A stretch of DNA of 64,000 nucleotides from Zonotrichia leucophrys gambelii (taxonomy: Eukaryota > Chordata > Aves > Passeriformes > Passerellidae): contig NC_088177.1 in assembly GCF_028769735.1 (NCBI RefSeq), positions 19,908,599 through 19,972,598 of the forward strand. Direction: 5' to 3'. How positions within the stretch are numbered: position 1 is the stretch's first letter; each line of letters opens with the position of its first letter. Shown here piece after piece: positions 35,101-52,300 of this stretch. A model generated the notes under the pieces. That model saw nothing but the letters and a program-made list of their open reading frames with translations, was not told where the DNA came from and ran no database searches. Position numbers and translations under genes: made by a program.

Positions 35101-37766
35101 TGAAGAAACTGCAGAGAATACCACCAGCAAGAAGAAATTCTATCAAAGGGGCAGAACCTGCTTTTACTTCATTGTTGCCCATATATGTAATGGGAATCTT
35201 TTGCAGGTCAGGGAGTTGCTGTAAGTAGTTTTCTTCTATGCAGAGGAACTGCTATTGTTTCTCGTGTTGCAGCCACCTTTGTGGGAAAGGTAAAACCCCA
35301 AGATGCAAGGTTCAGATGTGGCCACAGTTCTACTCAGCTCCCATATTTCCTCATCTGGAATACTCATGTTCTTGCTAATTCCATGGATACAGTCCAGCTT
35401 CTGAAATATTGGCCTCTAATCCCAAAGCTGACAAAATTTTCCTGAACTAGTAAAGGGGATAAAGTTTGTGCTAAAGTGTTTGCCCATTTCCATGAATGCA
35501 TATATTTGTGTATGTCTGGTCTAGCAAAAATCCCACCCTCCTGTATCTCTGGTAGGTACATGAAAAAGCAGTTCAACAAATGGAAGGACAAAATGCAATT
35601 TCTTCATAACTGCCAGGAAGAAAAAAGCTGCAAAATAGAGGCAAAACTGCAAAGCCTGAGAGTAAGCCATAAAAACCTGCAAGTGACACTGCAGCACATG
35701 AAGGAAGAAGTAAAGGTATAGTGATATATATATATATATATATAGAATTGTCACAGCTATGAGCCATTATTGAACACTAACAACTGCTTTTCCTGTAGAC
35801 CAGCACTCTTAATACTATTTTATACACCTTCCAATTGTATTTTCAGTCATCTTAGGCTCTTCTCTTCAGAGAAAGCAGATAAGGTATTGGCAGTATATAT
35901 TTTCTTGTCATTCTGTGCGTATCTGACATCTAGCACAGATATTCATATTAGCACATTTAAATACTAGTGCAATGAAAATAATGAATATTCCAGTAAGAGT
36001 TTCCAACAGAAGTGTTAGATACTTCATTGCAGTCTGTTCTTCAGAGAAGAGTCAAAGTGCTGGCATTGAATAAATATAATGTCATTCCTAATTGCTGTCT
36101 TTTACTGGGATGTAATACAGACATCTTATAGAAAATATTTTATTTGTTTTCAATTATAGTGATTCTTATCATTACAATTATTTCTGAGATTCTTAAAAGG
36201 CTCTTGTTTCACAGAAAATGTTTACATATTTTCCTCCTACACCTTTTTTGTAGCATTTTCTGCAGTACTGTTTTAGTACTACTGGCAAACGGAAATACCA
36301 ATTATTTTTACAATTTATTTTCTGTGTTTTGTCTATTGTAGACCATGTTGCAGTCATCAGAGCATCCTTTTGCACAGTGTCATAATAGAATGCCAAGAAA
36401 TCCACATGTTCTGTTGGAAAGGAGAATGCAGAGTGAATTAAATCCTGCCCAAATAAGGCCTATTTTCAGAACATGTGCAGAATGGAAATCATTGAATCCC
36501 CCAAACTCTGTGAATAGAATGCAGCTTTTACAGACACCTGAGGTTCCCACTGCAGTGGACTTCACATTCTCAAATGACCCACTGGAGTCAGTCTCCCTGC
36601 AGAATGACAAACCGTTTATGGGACAGCATAAACAAGCAAAAGAGAAACAAACCTATCTGCCTAAACTGACAGAAAACTCTCTTGGTGGAATGGGGAATAC
36701 AGTTCTTATTCCCACTGCAATGCAGATACCACCTGATGAGAAGGAAGTGAGAAAGGAATTGGAACTGCTAATGATGAAACTGAAGGACACATTGTCTCTC
36801 CAGACGCAACCAGGTATAAGTTCTCCAGTCATCTTGTCACTGTTTTCTTACCTTCATCCCATTTATTCCATAATATTGTTCATAGGCATGTAACCCTCAG
36901 AGGAAACTCAGAATCTTGCTTTAGCCTTTGTAGTATTATTCTATACAGTAAGGTAGAGCATATTCCAAATATAGCCCCTAATTTCAGGCTGATTTGGAAC
37001 TGGATGAATCAAAGCTCCTAAGAGATAATGAGTCTTGGCAGTCAATTAAGGAGCAAACTTAAACTGGTGAGAGCATGAGAGGTTTTTGCTCTTGCCACTT
37101 CTGTGACTCTGTAACTATAACTCTAGTCCTAGGAGACTTCCAGCAGTACAAAATCCCTTTGTAATCAAAGGTCTTACACAGCAGAGCGTTGTTCAACATT
37201 CAGGATGCCTCACTTTTGATAATGAGGATGTAATATGGAATATGACAGAAAAAGCTGGTGCTTGTACAGAGTTATCTTAGAGATTGTTTAAGAGTTTTCT
37301 AGTGCTCTGGCAGCATCCAAAAGCTTAGAAAGACTCAAAATTTATTCTGCTTTTCAGCCCAACAAACTGCTTTGCACCAGGAGTTCTTCTCTACAGCTGA
37401 GCATGTTTGCAGGTCCTTTTCTGACCTCATCCACCAGGTAATTTCACCAGCTTGTAAGTGATGGAAGCTACCATTCACCTTACAACTTCACTGAACTACT
37501 TAAAGGTAATTGATACTGTGTCTCTTAACAGAGACTCTTTAAAGTGTCTCAGATGTTGCCTGTAATAACACAGCATGACAGGTTTCTGCATTTAGAGCCT
37601 TCACCTGGAGGATTCTGGAGAGCTATATTCCTTCTCTGTTGGTGATTTCCAGCTGCCGTGCTGTGACTTCCTCAGCAGTGCAAACGATTGCCCATTTCTC
37701 TCTCTTTAGCTGTTGATACCCCATGGTCGAGTTACCTCCTTGGAATGGTGTTCTATTTCTTGTTGA
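20174..37766 (+). CDS. DYTN: Dystrotelin (dystrophin-related ZZ protein), about 657 aa
   Basis: The coding exons are 20174-20192, 22232-22306, 23251-23452, 25476-25561, 26126-26214, 26917-26988, 27335-27498, 28347-28458, 30545-30690, 31587-31755, 33437-33507, 35556-35715, 36342-36813 and 37358-37437, plus a tentative last exon 37710-37766. Exons 1-14 sum to 1917 nt in one frame. The N-terminal ~220 residues follow the EF-hand-like region of dystrophins ([34 protein letters not shown]). A complete ZZ zinc finger spans ~220-270: CRVC 224-227, CLKC 239-242, CQAC 248-251 and His261/His265. A Lys/Glu-rich coiled-coil segment lies at ~402-455, followed by a long polar linker (456-612). WW and spectrin repeats are absent, as is normal for dystrotelin. 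The start is a 19-nt coding piece, MDPDLQ, like the human MDLDQQ. The family is known from neural tissue; its function is poorly defined. Confidence 0.92.
22232..22306 (+). CDS. DYTN: DYTN exon 2, non-consensus donor
   Basis: This exon encodes [10 protein letters not shown] to VQSLCQ and is flanked by TTTCTTTCACAG. Its donor is GTTAGT: the final T joins TG of the next exon to give Leu (CQ-L-DLID), matching human dystrotelin. Reading through without splicing hits a TAG at once, which supports the junction. Confidence 0.85.
28347..28458 (+). CDS. DYTN: DYTN exon 8, core of the ZZ zinc finger
   Basis: This exon encodes [17 protein letters not shown] and the following His261 and His265, so it supplies four of the six zinc-binding cysteines and both histidines. 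The first CxxC pair (224-227) is at the end of the previous exon. The donor is CAG|GTAAAG. No zinc ligand is missing, so the finger looks functional. Confidence 0.92.
34630..34671 (+). repeat. 21-bp tandem duplication in a DYTN intron
   Basis: Two adjacent near-identical units (34630-34650 and 34651-34671) both contain TATAAGGGACCA. The duplication is small and intronic; I see no function. Confidence 0.7.
35724..35744 (+). repeat. (AT)10 microsatellite next to the DYTN exon 12 donor
   Basis: A run of about ten AT repeats starts 8 bp after the donor GTATAG at 35716. Length variation here could affect recognition of the donor; that is inference. Confidence 0.9.
37710..37766 (+). CDS. DYTN: Tentative last coding exon of DYTN
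   Basis: A strong acceptor (TTTCTCTCTCTTTAG, ending 37709) opens an exon that is in phase with exon 14. It encodes 18 residues, LLIPHGRV to CSISC, then TGA at 37764-37766. I cannot align this short tail to human dystrotelin with confidence, so a more distal terminal exon remains possible. An AATAAA lies at 38075-38080. Confidence 0.5.
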   Translation: MLIPHGRVTSLEWCSISC

Positions 37767-38080
37767 TGCCAGTAACAAGGAAAACACTTTTTCCTGTAAT
37801 GTACAGAAGGATTTTAAAGACCTGAGAAATTGAAATTATTCAGTACCACTTCAGAGAGAAAAAAAATGTACAGTCAGTTATTTACTATGAATCTTTGGCA
37901 GGAGGTGCATAAAAATAGTAAATAACTATGTTTGTATATGCTCAAAACCAGTTATGGTTCAAGAAAATTTGCATACCTTTAAGGATTTTAATTATGTCAC
38001 TGAAATGATACCAGCTTGCCAAGAAAGAAAATAGCCCAAGTTTTTACAGGATTTTTTTCTGTGATGACAAAGAAAATAAA

Positions 38081-40976
38081 TTTCATTCAGGTAAGAACAA
38101 AATATTTTTGGAAGCTCTGGGAGAAAAATTAGGTAAATTTTCTGAACCTTTGTTTCATATATAATCAAACAGTGTTGAGGCTGATGTGATTGAAAAGGCT
38201 AATGAAAAGCATAGGGCTTAAGAAAAGCTGCTTAGCAGAACTCTACACAGATTTTCCACATAGATTTTCCTTGTGTTGTATTTTTCAGAATGAGTTATAA
38301 TCATCAAGATAAAGGGGCTGCCTGACTCATTAAAGAGGCTAGAAATCTTATTTTCTTTTGGTAGCACCTCAGCCATTTTCTTGAAAGACCTTACACTGTG
38401 GTAGTGAGATTAATGAACATTCCTCATTCTTTATGCTAGTTTTAGTCAAAGGAGACCTGAATTATGTGTACTGCAAACACTCGAGAATTTACAGCAAGAA
38501 ATAATGGTATGCTACTGGAAGCTAACAAATGGTTTGTCTGTAGCAAAGGTAGTGTAAAGAGGGTGAAAATAAAAAAAAGAAACTTATTGAGGGAGGAGGG
38601 AGGACCCCATTGAACAAATAGTGATGAGGTAATTAGAAAGTGGATATACCCATAACATAACATAAATAAATATATTGTGAGGTAGAAGCTCGTAGCTTTT
38701 GCAATACGCCAGTGCCCAGAGACACACACAACAATCCAAGGAACCTACTTGTTGATTATGGTCAGCTTCTGATGAGGCTTTAAATCTCCTGCTAGTGTGC
38801 ATCTGAATTCAACTTGGTTGGTTGGAAACAATAGCAACTGACAAATGCTGGTTTGGTGTGAAGCAACATTGAACAGACCTGGAGCACAAATTCTTACAAA
38901 TAGATATTCCTGAACTATCATGAATTGTTTTTTTCGTGTCATTATGTAAAGACTTAAATAATTGTTTTCCATGCTAAGAAGCAGTTGTTTAGCTCACAGA
39001 TCTCTGTAAGATGAAGGGGACAATATCACAAGGTCTTTATTTTGCTGTTATTCAGTTCAGATGACAGTGAAGGAATTTCAGTCAGACATGTTCCTCCCAT
39101 CCTTCTTCAAACACACTCTCACTGAAAAACAGTAAGGCAGGAACAATATCTGTGAAAACAATCCTAGTTCACACAAAGATCTGCCATGAATTTGATAAGG
39201 AACAGTGGTAGGAGGCAATATCCTGTCTTTAAGCACAGTGACATTTTTAAATGTTCCTGTACAGCAGATCTACTTTCATCTCAAACTGAGAGCTCTTGTG
39301 GTTTTTTTTTTAATATAGACACTCTTTTATCGCTTGCACTCTATCACTTGCAGATTTACATGTAGTTAGTTGCATCCCCTTTTTTTATTTCAGCACAGTT
39401 AATAACACAGATTGCCTCTTTACATCAGCAATTTCCAAATGTTCTCCATAGTGTGATCTATCCTAGAGACTGATCGGTTTTGTCAGTCTTGCCTCCACAT
39501 CCTTTCCTGCCCATTGCCTCAAAGGCTGAATTTTGCTACAGCCTATTCATTAAGAAGCTTACTGAAGCAGAGAAGTATTGTGAATTCATTTAAGCTAAAC
39601 ATTGTCTTGGTCCATAGTGGTATTTCTGTCTGAAGAGAGAAAGAAAGCTGAATGAGCCATTTCCTAAGGGATCCTCTTGTTACAGGTGGGACCTATCTAA
39701 AGTGGAATCACTAAGAGGTGCCCAAAGGGCCCTGTGGAAATGCATCTCAGTTAAACAGGACCTGTTCAGATAATCTGTCTGCTTTCACACTTGCTGGAGC
39801 TTGGGAGTGTATGGCAACAGGTAATATCTGCTCTACTCCAATACCAATCCTCCTGGGCTGAGCATCCAGCCCTTCACACTCTTTGTCAGGTGCTGGTCTT
39901 GGTGACTGTAGGGACTGAGTGAAGACTCTCTTATATTGATACAAATTTGCAACAATAAGGCTTTTAGAGACAATAATATAATTGATGAGCACCATCAGTG
40001 GAGGAGAGAGCAGATCTGTTGTAACAATGCTCCTGCTGCCCTCCCACATGGCAGCAAAGCACTCTCATAGTCTGTGGCTGCAACTGGGGGTCTGTTGTTG
40101 AGTGCAATAAACTGTGTGTTCCTGTGTTTATCCTGCTTTAGTGTTCTCTCTTAAACATTGAAATGGTTTGCTGCATGCTTAACTTGAAGCACAAATTCAG
40201 TGCCATTGAAGCTGCTAGCCCTCATACAGTTTTTTATTTTCTTCCTTAAGTCAGGATTTCCCTCAATGGGACTGTGATTAAGCCTTATTTTGTTCATGCC
40301 AGTAACCATTTCAAGATTTCTTTACATGTTTTGTGACTCAAACTTATTTCTGCAAGTTGATGAACAATGAGGAAGCCCATTTTTCTGTGGGCATTTTGGA
40401 AAAAAAAAGAAAAAACAAACAAACCACCAAATATTGCTACATGCTCAAGAAAAGAAACATTGAATGAACAACTAAATGTAATAGCCCTGGAAAGATGAAA
40501 TTCATGGTTTCATCCAGCCAATCTGGCAATGGAAATAATTTATACCATAAAAGCAATCAAATGAACCTGCCATAAGTTGTTTTGCATTAGTTTAATATCA
40601 AATTGCTTGCTAGGGTTATCAATAAGAGTCAGAAGAGGTTGTTTTTTCTACAAAGAACTTGTAAACTAAAAAAGAAGCAAATGCAAGTTAAGGATGAGAA
40701 TTTTTGTGATCAAACATTTTAAGCGTGAAAGCAGAGGAGCTGATAAAATCTGTTAACCCTTTTACTGCAAAACTGAAAACATTCTTGGAAGGTATTTTTC
40801 ATGTAGAAATATGTACCATTTTTCTTCTCTTGATGATGTCTCTTGTAGTCTCTGAGCAGGGATTGCTCTGCACAAGTGTACAGCTCTGCATACAACCAAC
40901 ATCACCATCACCTCTCTAATCCTGCCTTGTAGCCAGTGGAGGTTTTTTGACGAATTCCTTCTCTGCTTGTCTATAT
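38081..40976. other. DYTN-FAM237A intergenic region
   Basis: The two genes converge on this ~2.9-kb stretch. I see no supported exon. A 100-codon minus-strand frame at 40049-39747 has no recognisable motif. An AATAAA-bearing stretch at about 40110 (plus) could be an old LTR or UTR fragment, but no terminal repeats were found. Confidence 0.5.
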
Positions 40977-40982
40977 TTTATT
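40977..40982 (-). other. FAM237A: FAM237A candidate poly(A) signal
   Basis: An AATAAA on the minus strand lies 300 nt after the FAM237A stop codon. It is the best candidate for the 3' end of the transcript and gives a 3' UTR of about 320 nt. Confidence 0.55.
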
Positions 40983-41281
40983 GAAGAATCAGTTATTTCT
41001 TGTTTTGGCACCCAAAAGACAATAGTTTGAACAGATCACATGTATTACAAGAAGCCCGATATACACATAGATTAAAGTAGGCAACTGCTTATAAATCATG
41101 CAGTTTAGTAAGGAGACTTAATTAATTGGTGATTAAGAAAACCCATAAGTCCAAGTTAATCAGAGATGTCGTGCTTGAGGTTACATGCCTTCTTCCACCA
41201 CATGAATTGACATCAATGGGGATTAAAATACAAAAAATAAATAGAAGTAGTTAAAAATTATCCACAAATCAAAATCTTAGA

Positions 41282-45943
<4,662 letters not shown>

Positions 45944-46427
45944 TTAAATACTGTTTCTCTGCTCCTTAAAGATTTGTGTATGCTTTTTGTATGTACACAA
46001 ATACTAGAGGAGTGACGATGCTCTGTGCAGCAGAAGCATGTGTAAAAATTTTTATTCATCCTCAGATCTGAATGATCTTATCTGGAAGTACTTAATACTG
46101 AAAGTTTTTTTGCCATTTTTACTTTACAGATCCAAAATAGTTTTCAGTAAAAATCCATTCCTTTTTACATAATTTAAGCTTTTAGGCAGTCTTGCTTTTC
46201 TCAACATTTTGAGTCCTTTAAAGTAGTCTTCAGAATCACAAGGATCAGTGGACAGCAGGTGGAAAAATGTTGTTGAAAATGTGCTTTAATGATTTTAATT
46301 ACTGCAGGTTTCAGATTCATCCACTGACCAGGAGTGGTTTAGGTGCTAAAGGGCAGAACAGTTCTGAGAAGAGGGTATAGCAAAGCCATCACATAGCAGC
46401 TGTATTGTACAACGTGTACCCATGCAT

Positions 46428-46915
46428 ATGGAATCATAAAACAGTTCAGGTTGCAAGGGACCTTTAAAGGTCTCTAGTCCAACCCTTCTGCCATTGGCAG
46501 GAACATCTTCAACCACTTCAGATTGCCCAGAATCCTATCCGACATGACTTTGAACTGTTTTCAGGAATAGGGCATCTTCCACTTCGCTGAACAGCCTGTT
46601 CCAGTGTCTCACCACCCTCATTGTAGAAGATTTTTTTCTTTATATCTAATCTAAATTGGTCCTCCTTCAGTTTGAAGCCATCACTCTTTGTCCTCTTGCA
46701 ACAGGCCCTGCTAAAAAGCCTGTCCCCATCTTTCTTATAGGCCCTCTGTAAGTACTGGAAGGCTGCAGCAAGGTGTCCCTGCAGCCTGCTCTTCTCCAGC
46801 CCCAGCTTTCTCAGCCTGTCTTTTCAGGAGAGCTGCTTCACCCTCCTCATCATTGTTGTCGCTCTTCTCTGGACTTGCTCTAACAGGTCCATGTTGACTC
46901 TTTCCTGTGCTGCAA
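46428..46915 (-). mobile_element. CR1 LINE 3'-end fragment
   Basis: Read on the minus strand this is a CR1 3' tail. It has CCAGAGAAGAGCGAC-like, AGGGACACCTTGCTGCAGCC, TTTAGATTAGATATAAAG and AGAGACCTTTAAAGGTCCCT blocks, ending in a TTTTATGATTCC-type 3' terminus. It is about 490 bp, 5'-truncated, and lies in FAM237A intron 1 in the same orientation as the gene. It looks younger than the copy at 12820-13305. Confidence 0.92.
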
Positions 46916-48991
46916 TGTCTTTGTGTATATTTAAAAGTATAAATGTGTACTGCCGATCCCTGAGAATTAACTGTTAAAACTCTGAAACTTGCTAAGTAGT
47001 ATCAATAATGGATAGGTAGAAATTCTGACAATGCTTGTTTTGTGGACAGAAAGGCCCAGTTGTCTCCATCAGATTTCATTTCTAGTACATACTTCTCTGA
47101 TATATTTTCTAACAAGCTTCTAGCATTTCTGACATTGAACAAGTTTGAGGGATTGTTTTTAGTGTAGCTCATGGCATATGGAGAACTTCTCATTTGTGGA
47201 AATCAGCTACCTCTGAGATCAGCATTTAGGACAAAATTCGCTTTAATGCATGTGCTGATCTGCTGAGTATTCATGCTTGTATGTTTTCAGTTTGGTTGTT
47301 GGGAATGGGAAGCTACTTCTCTTAATGAGCTGGATAAGCAACTGGCTTTTTGTATAGATAGTCTCTTCTATGAGTGATCCTGAAGAAATGTTCCTTTGCT
47401 CTGTGAAGAAAAATGCCAAAGGCAGGACATTGATGTGCAGAGGAATTGTGCATGAAAAGTAGCCTGTGTGTGAGACTAGGGAAGAGTAGTTTGCTTTGTG
47501 AAGTATATTTCTTTATGGAGCTAAAGGACTCTTCAGAGATTTCAGTCCTACAAATGTTATTCTTACCTAGCCCCCTGTCTGGCTACCTGGTCAGGTTCTG
47601 GGAACATTTTTGAGGTATTCAGACTTTATTCCCCAGCTGTCTACAGTCACTTTTCAATCCAAATTTGGGTTTTGTGAGAAGAGCTGGTTTGACAACCCTG
47701 GCCCTGAACATTGCATTTAGGGAACAAAAGAGGGACAGCTTGCTCTTCCCACACTGCACTGCCTAGTGGATGTCACGTATGACAGTGGTGGTAGTAATAG
47801 GGCTGTCCTCCTGCTGCTTCCAAGATCCCCAAGAAACATCGTTCTTCTGTACCCTACTTCACAAGGCAGGCTTTGATTGCTTTCTCAGAAGCAAGCCAAA
47901 AACATCCTGTGAGTCACTACTTCATTCTTGTTTGTGCATCAGAGCCCTTCCACTGGGCACAGACACCTGTGTGCCATGCAGTATGCACATATGTCTGCTT
48001 ACTGAGACTTTTTCAAGGGACATAGTTAACTTTATCAAGTTTCTGGTTTTCAGAGCAATTTGGCAGTCTCAAATATGACCATGAGGGTGAGGCGACAGAC
48101 GACAGTGGGTGGGGAGCCCCAACAAATTGTTCAAACAAAGGAATAATACTAAAAGAAGTTAACAATACTAAATAATAATAGTAAAGTCCTTTAAGTGATG
48201 GTCCTGTGATTTTGACAGAGCCCATCTCATTTGTACAGGTTAAAAACTGAACTGGTTGCTTTGTATTTTCTGCTCCTCAGCACCTATTCTAAACTTTATA
48301 CATTACAAAACTGGCTAAGACAAGGGTTCTGGATGGCTTCTGGATTTGTCAAAACAAGGGGACAGTCCTGGGCAAGGAGTTAGTAGGTAGGGCATTAATA
48401 TGAGAATCAGTGCCCTTGAAAGTGTGATGTGCATGGCATTAGTAAGGGTCAGTGGCAAAGGCCACTAGTCCTTATGGTCTGGTCAAATTCAGGCAACACT
48501 GTGCTGTTAGTCTTCCACAAGGTTCAAGATTGTGGTTTTTTAGATAATTGAGAGCTGGAGGGGTTGCCCAGGAAATTGGAGATTTCATTAATCTTTTACC
48601 TGTGCATGTGGTGAATGCTTCCATGCAATTCCTCCTTACACCCTCCAATCTCCTGTTATTTCTGTCCATTCATTGAAGTTTGTGTGTGTGTGAGTGCTAT
48701 TTACACTTCCTGGTTCCGACTTTTCCCACCCTCCCCGCTATCCCTGCTTCGCCTTGCAGTGTAGTCTCCTGCTTCACTCCTCGGCATGGATAATGCCTGA
48801 CAATAATAATTTAAAAGTTAATCAATTAATGTGTTACTATCATCTAACGTGGAGCTCTCGTTACGGCAGTCCCTCGGCCGCGCAGCTGCCGCAGCCGGTC
48901 CCGGGCCGGGTGCCCGCTCCGGTGCAGCATCCCCGGGCGGTCCCGCCCCGCTCCCGCCCGCCCCGCGCCGCCCGCGGCTCTCAGCGCTTAC

Positions 48992-49055
48992 CTCGGGCAG
49001 GCTCCGGCCAGGGCAGGGCTCTCCGAGCCCGCTGCCGCCGCCGCGCTCCTTAAGA
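48992..49055 (-). other. FAM237A: Probable non-coding exon 1 of FAM237A
   Basis: The exon end at 48992 is set by the GTAAGC donor. The upstream limit is a guess placed between the donor and the CRE at 49091. I see no ATG in it. This exon would splice to TGACATAATG at 45851. Confidence 0.5.
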
Positions 49056-49083
49056 AGCCGGAGCGGGCAGCCCCGCTTAGTTT

Positions 49084-49091
49084 TTACGTCA
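49084..49091 (-). promoter_or_regulatory. cAMP response element (TGACGTAA)
   Basis: A TGACGTAA CRE-type octamer on the minus strand, about 95 bp upstream of the exon 1 donor, sits in the CpG island. CREB-responsive CREs at this distance are typical of neuropeptide genes. Binding is inferred. Confidence 0.6.
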
Positions 49092-49390
49092 GGGCTCGAG
49101 ATCAGCCCCCACCCCCCGGGCCCGGCCGCTGCTCCCGGGCACCCGGAGCTCCCGCTTTCTCGGTGCGGAGCTGTCCTTGCTGCGAGCCCGCTCCGCTCTC
49201 CGTCCCGCCTGTCCTCCTCTGCTTGCGGACCCCGGTTCTCCCGGGGCAGCCTGGTGTCCGTGCTGCCTCTGGCCGAGGGCAAGGGGCGCCCAGCGGGGTG
49301 GAAGAGTAACAGACCTGGCAAAGCTGCCCCCTTCCCCTTGCTGCACCGGTGCGGGGCAGGAGGGGAAGAGTAGAAAGCAAGTCTGCCCTT

Positions 49391-52300
49391 GGAGCTCATA
49401 TTGTCCCGAGCTGGCTCAGACCTCAGGTATCTTGCTTTATGTGGTTGTCTGTTGCAGATCCCTCCACCCCAAAGCAGGAATCTGTGTGGCACGACTAGAG
49501 CTATTTGCTGGCTAGGGCTCAGCTCACATGCTGCAGCTCATAGAAGTTGAAGCAGAGACCCAGAGAAGAGCCACAGAAGGACTCCACATAAATGCATTAG
49601 TTGAAGTAGTTGGGCTGTGCTGCCCACTGCAGCTCAATTTATACAACTTTACCTTAATAAGCACTAACTTGGAGGGCTGTACGTTCTCCAGCAGAAGGGG
49701 ATGGTCTGGTTCCATTTTCCCCCCCAGGAACAATAATGTGGTCTAGTGTTGTTGCATTTTCTTTCTATGAGGTTTTCAGCTGGGTTATGACTTCTGTGTA
49801 GCAGCTGGAAAACCTTTGTGTTGGAGAAATGGGTTAAGCTAGTAGGAAAGTGAAAGGAAAGCACTGGTGAAAAGGCTGTCTCCTGTTATGTGCAGCATGG
49901 AGAAAAAAGCCTGAGCACAACTCTGCAACTGACAACTCTGCTTGTGCTCACTGTGCCTGCTGTAGATCCCCTTGCACACAGAAAACATACCACTCAAAGA
50001 GCTGGGGCTCTGTGACCATGCTGATAGCCAGTGCTGGCCAGAACTTGCTTAACACCAGCTATTTGAAGCAATAGGCAGGTGAGAACATTTTTTTTTTCTT
50101 TGTTCTGTAGTTTCTAGGCCAAATCATGTAGCACCTTGCTACATGTCTGAAGCCAGTGCAGCTGCACCAGTGCATACAGCTGGGCAGCAAACTATTTGTT
50201 TTTCCAAGCTTTCACTGGAAGCCCCCTTTTATCTCTGCACGTGAAAGCAACTGTGTTTCAGTAGCATAAGGCTTATCTTCGTTGAAGACTGTGGGGCTGC
50301 ACTGGATCACATCAGCTGGAAAGTTGGCTTGAGACTTTGATTTCTCTGATGTTCATCAATACCTTTATAGTTTGCACTCTTTCTGTACATCCAGTCCATG
50401 TAAATGGAGAAGCAACTTCCTTTCCAAATCCTTGGTCTTGTGTCGTGCCTATGACAATATACACTGCTTTTCTTCTGGTGCTCTATCTCCTCAGTAAGCA
50501 ATCACTGTCAAAGTGTATTTTGTGTAAGTGATGCTACAGTTTAACAAAAGTGCAAGGAACTTTTTGCGCATGAAAGAACACTGGCTAGAACCCTTGTAAA
50601 TTGCTGTACTGTAGGACTTTGGCCAACTTGCAAATGTTCCATTTATTTGGCTAGAAGTGTGAGTTTGGGAATAGTGATCACCAGCTGCTGAAACAGACTT
50701 CAGGATGAAATGAAGAGTGTAATACCTTGCAAGGGGCCTTTGCAACACGGTGGCAGAAACCTCTCATATGTAGGATCTCCAATATTTCTTCTCTGTGCTA
50801 TGGAATACAGGCTATTCCAGTAAACTTTCTCCTGGGTTCTAGAGCTGAAATGATCCTTAAGAACCAGCTTTTGGTTTTATTTGTTTCTTTTTAAAATCTG
50901 CTCTGTACCTGATTCTGGACCCATGTGCAATCTGGAGCCCCCTTGGCAAGTGGGTAGCCAGTGGACTTCTCCTTGCCTCTGTATTCAGGGGTTGAGCAAG
51001 GCAAAGTGTGAAGGTAAGAAAGTGTGCAGGTAAGATCTGGGTGTTGTGGAGGCAGTTCCTGGGTAGAAAAAGCTCTGGGGCTGCTTGTGCTCATGATAGG
51101 CCTGGCTGCAGGGGCCAGAGCTGAGCAAGATTAAAATGCCTCAGAAGTGGTTTTTGCTGCTGTTTCTGTATCTGTGGTACATCACTCTAAGGACTGTCCC
51201 CCATGTTGTTAAGGGTAGAGCCAAATAGAAAGGAAATGATAAAATGTTTTTTGTGAGTTGATAAATTTCTGTCAACCTGCAACCTTTGTGGAATCATTGT
51301 TAAGAAGTGAGTTTGAGTCCCCTGCTGGGGTGCACTTTATCTGGGTTTGGATCAAGAACAACATTGGTTTTATTCCATTCAGAATTCTGGCAGACCCAAG
51401 GGTATTGAACCAGGGGCTCTCACAGAAATGAGAGTTGCTGCTCAAGGGAAATATAGCTACAGATAAAATAGTTGGCTCCACAAATACTTCCTGAGCCTAC
51501 TACATTCTGCTCCCTCTGAACCAGAGCACTTACATTCTATTTCTGGGAAAGAGGTTTTTGATAATTAGACTGATCACCTCAGCCTCCTAGTGGGGAAGAA
51601 ATGTACCAGGATTGGCCATCTCATTCAGTTCCACACACTCCCTCAATCAAGTTTCTGTGCCCTTCTTAAGCTATCAGTAATCTTTCTTTCATTGCAGCAC
51701 ATGATACATTCCTCTGGCAGCCAGTGTTCATATCTTCTGTGGGTCTCCATATCTTATAATTCCCATGAGCTGTAGATCATATCCAGAGTCATTTGCAGAA
51801 GGATATTTTTTATCAAGAAAAGTTGATTATTTACTCACAGATGAGACAGATTATTTACTCATAGATGAGACAGAGGTTTCAGATCATGTAACACTACAGA
51901 AAGGATGCTATTTCTACCAGAAAAATATAAAAATAAAACAAAAGGTTAAATGATCAGGATAAAGGAATAAGTAAGAAAAGGAGGAGGCCATTTAACTGGT
52001 ATTTGCATTTTGAATAGAGCAAAGGTATAAATAACTACAGAGTTGCTTTCTTCTTGCATTTGCTCCCAGCAAAATTTCTGGTGGTTTAAAATTAACATTT
52101 AAGTTAATAGGCAGTGAGCTAAGTAAGAATTTACATATAAAAAAAGAGATTCAGCACTGAGGCTGAGAGACAGTAACATGTGATGGGATGCACAGCTTGC
52201 CTGTTACTTCCATAAGCAGCCACACCTGAAAGCAGTATTAAACTTTTTAAACTGTCCCACATGATGGAAGACACCTGTTTTAGGCTTACTAAAAATGCTT

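Larger units (their letters stand above)
48850..49390 (-). promoter_or_regulatory. FAM237A: CpG-island promoter of FAM237A
   Basis: A compact island, very GC- and CpG-rich, lies between AT-rich flanks. A minus-strand donor CCCGAG|GTAAGC puts a first-exon end at 48992, about 3.1 kb upstream of the coding exon 2 acceptor at 45852. No TATA consensus is obvious. Linkage to FAM237A rests on strand, donor phase-neutral UTR status and the absence of any other minus-strand gene between them. Confidence 0.65.

Noticed and set aside
39747..40049. 100-codon minus-strand frame
   Set aside because: No motif, no flanking splice signals or family resemblance; similar frames occur by chance in this window.
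48818..49492. 224-codon minus-strand and 180-codon plus-strand open frames in the FAM237A CpG island
   Set aside because: Both are Gly/Pro/Ala/Arg-rich and overlap each other; long frames are expected in CpG islands, and a clean splice donor cuts through them.
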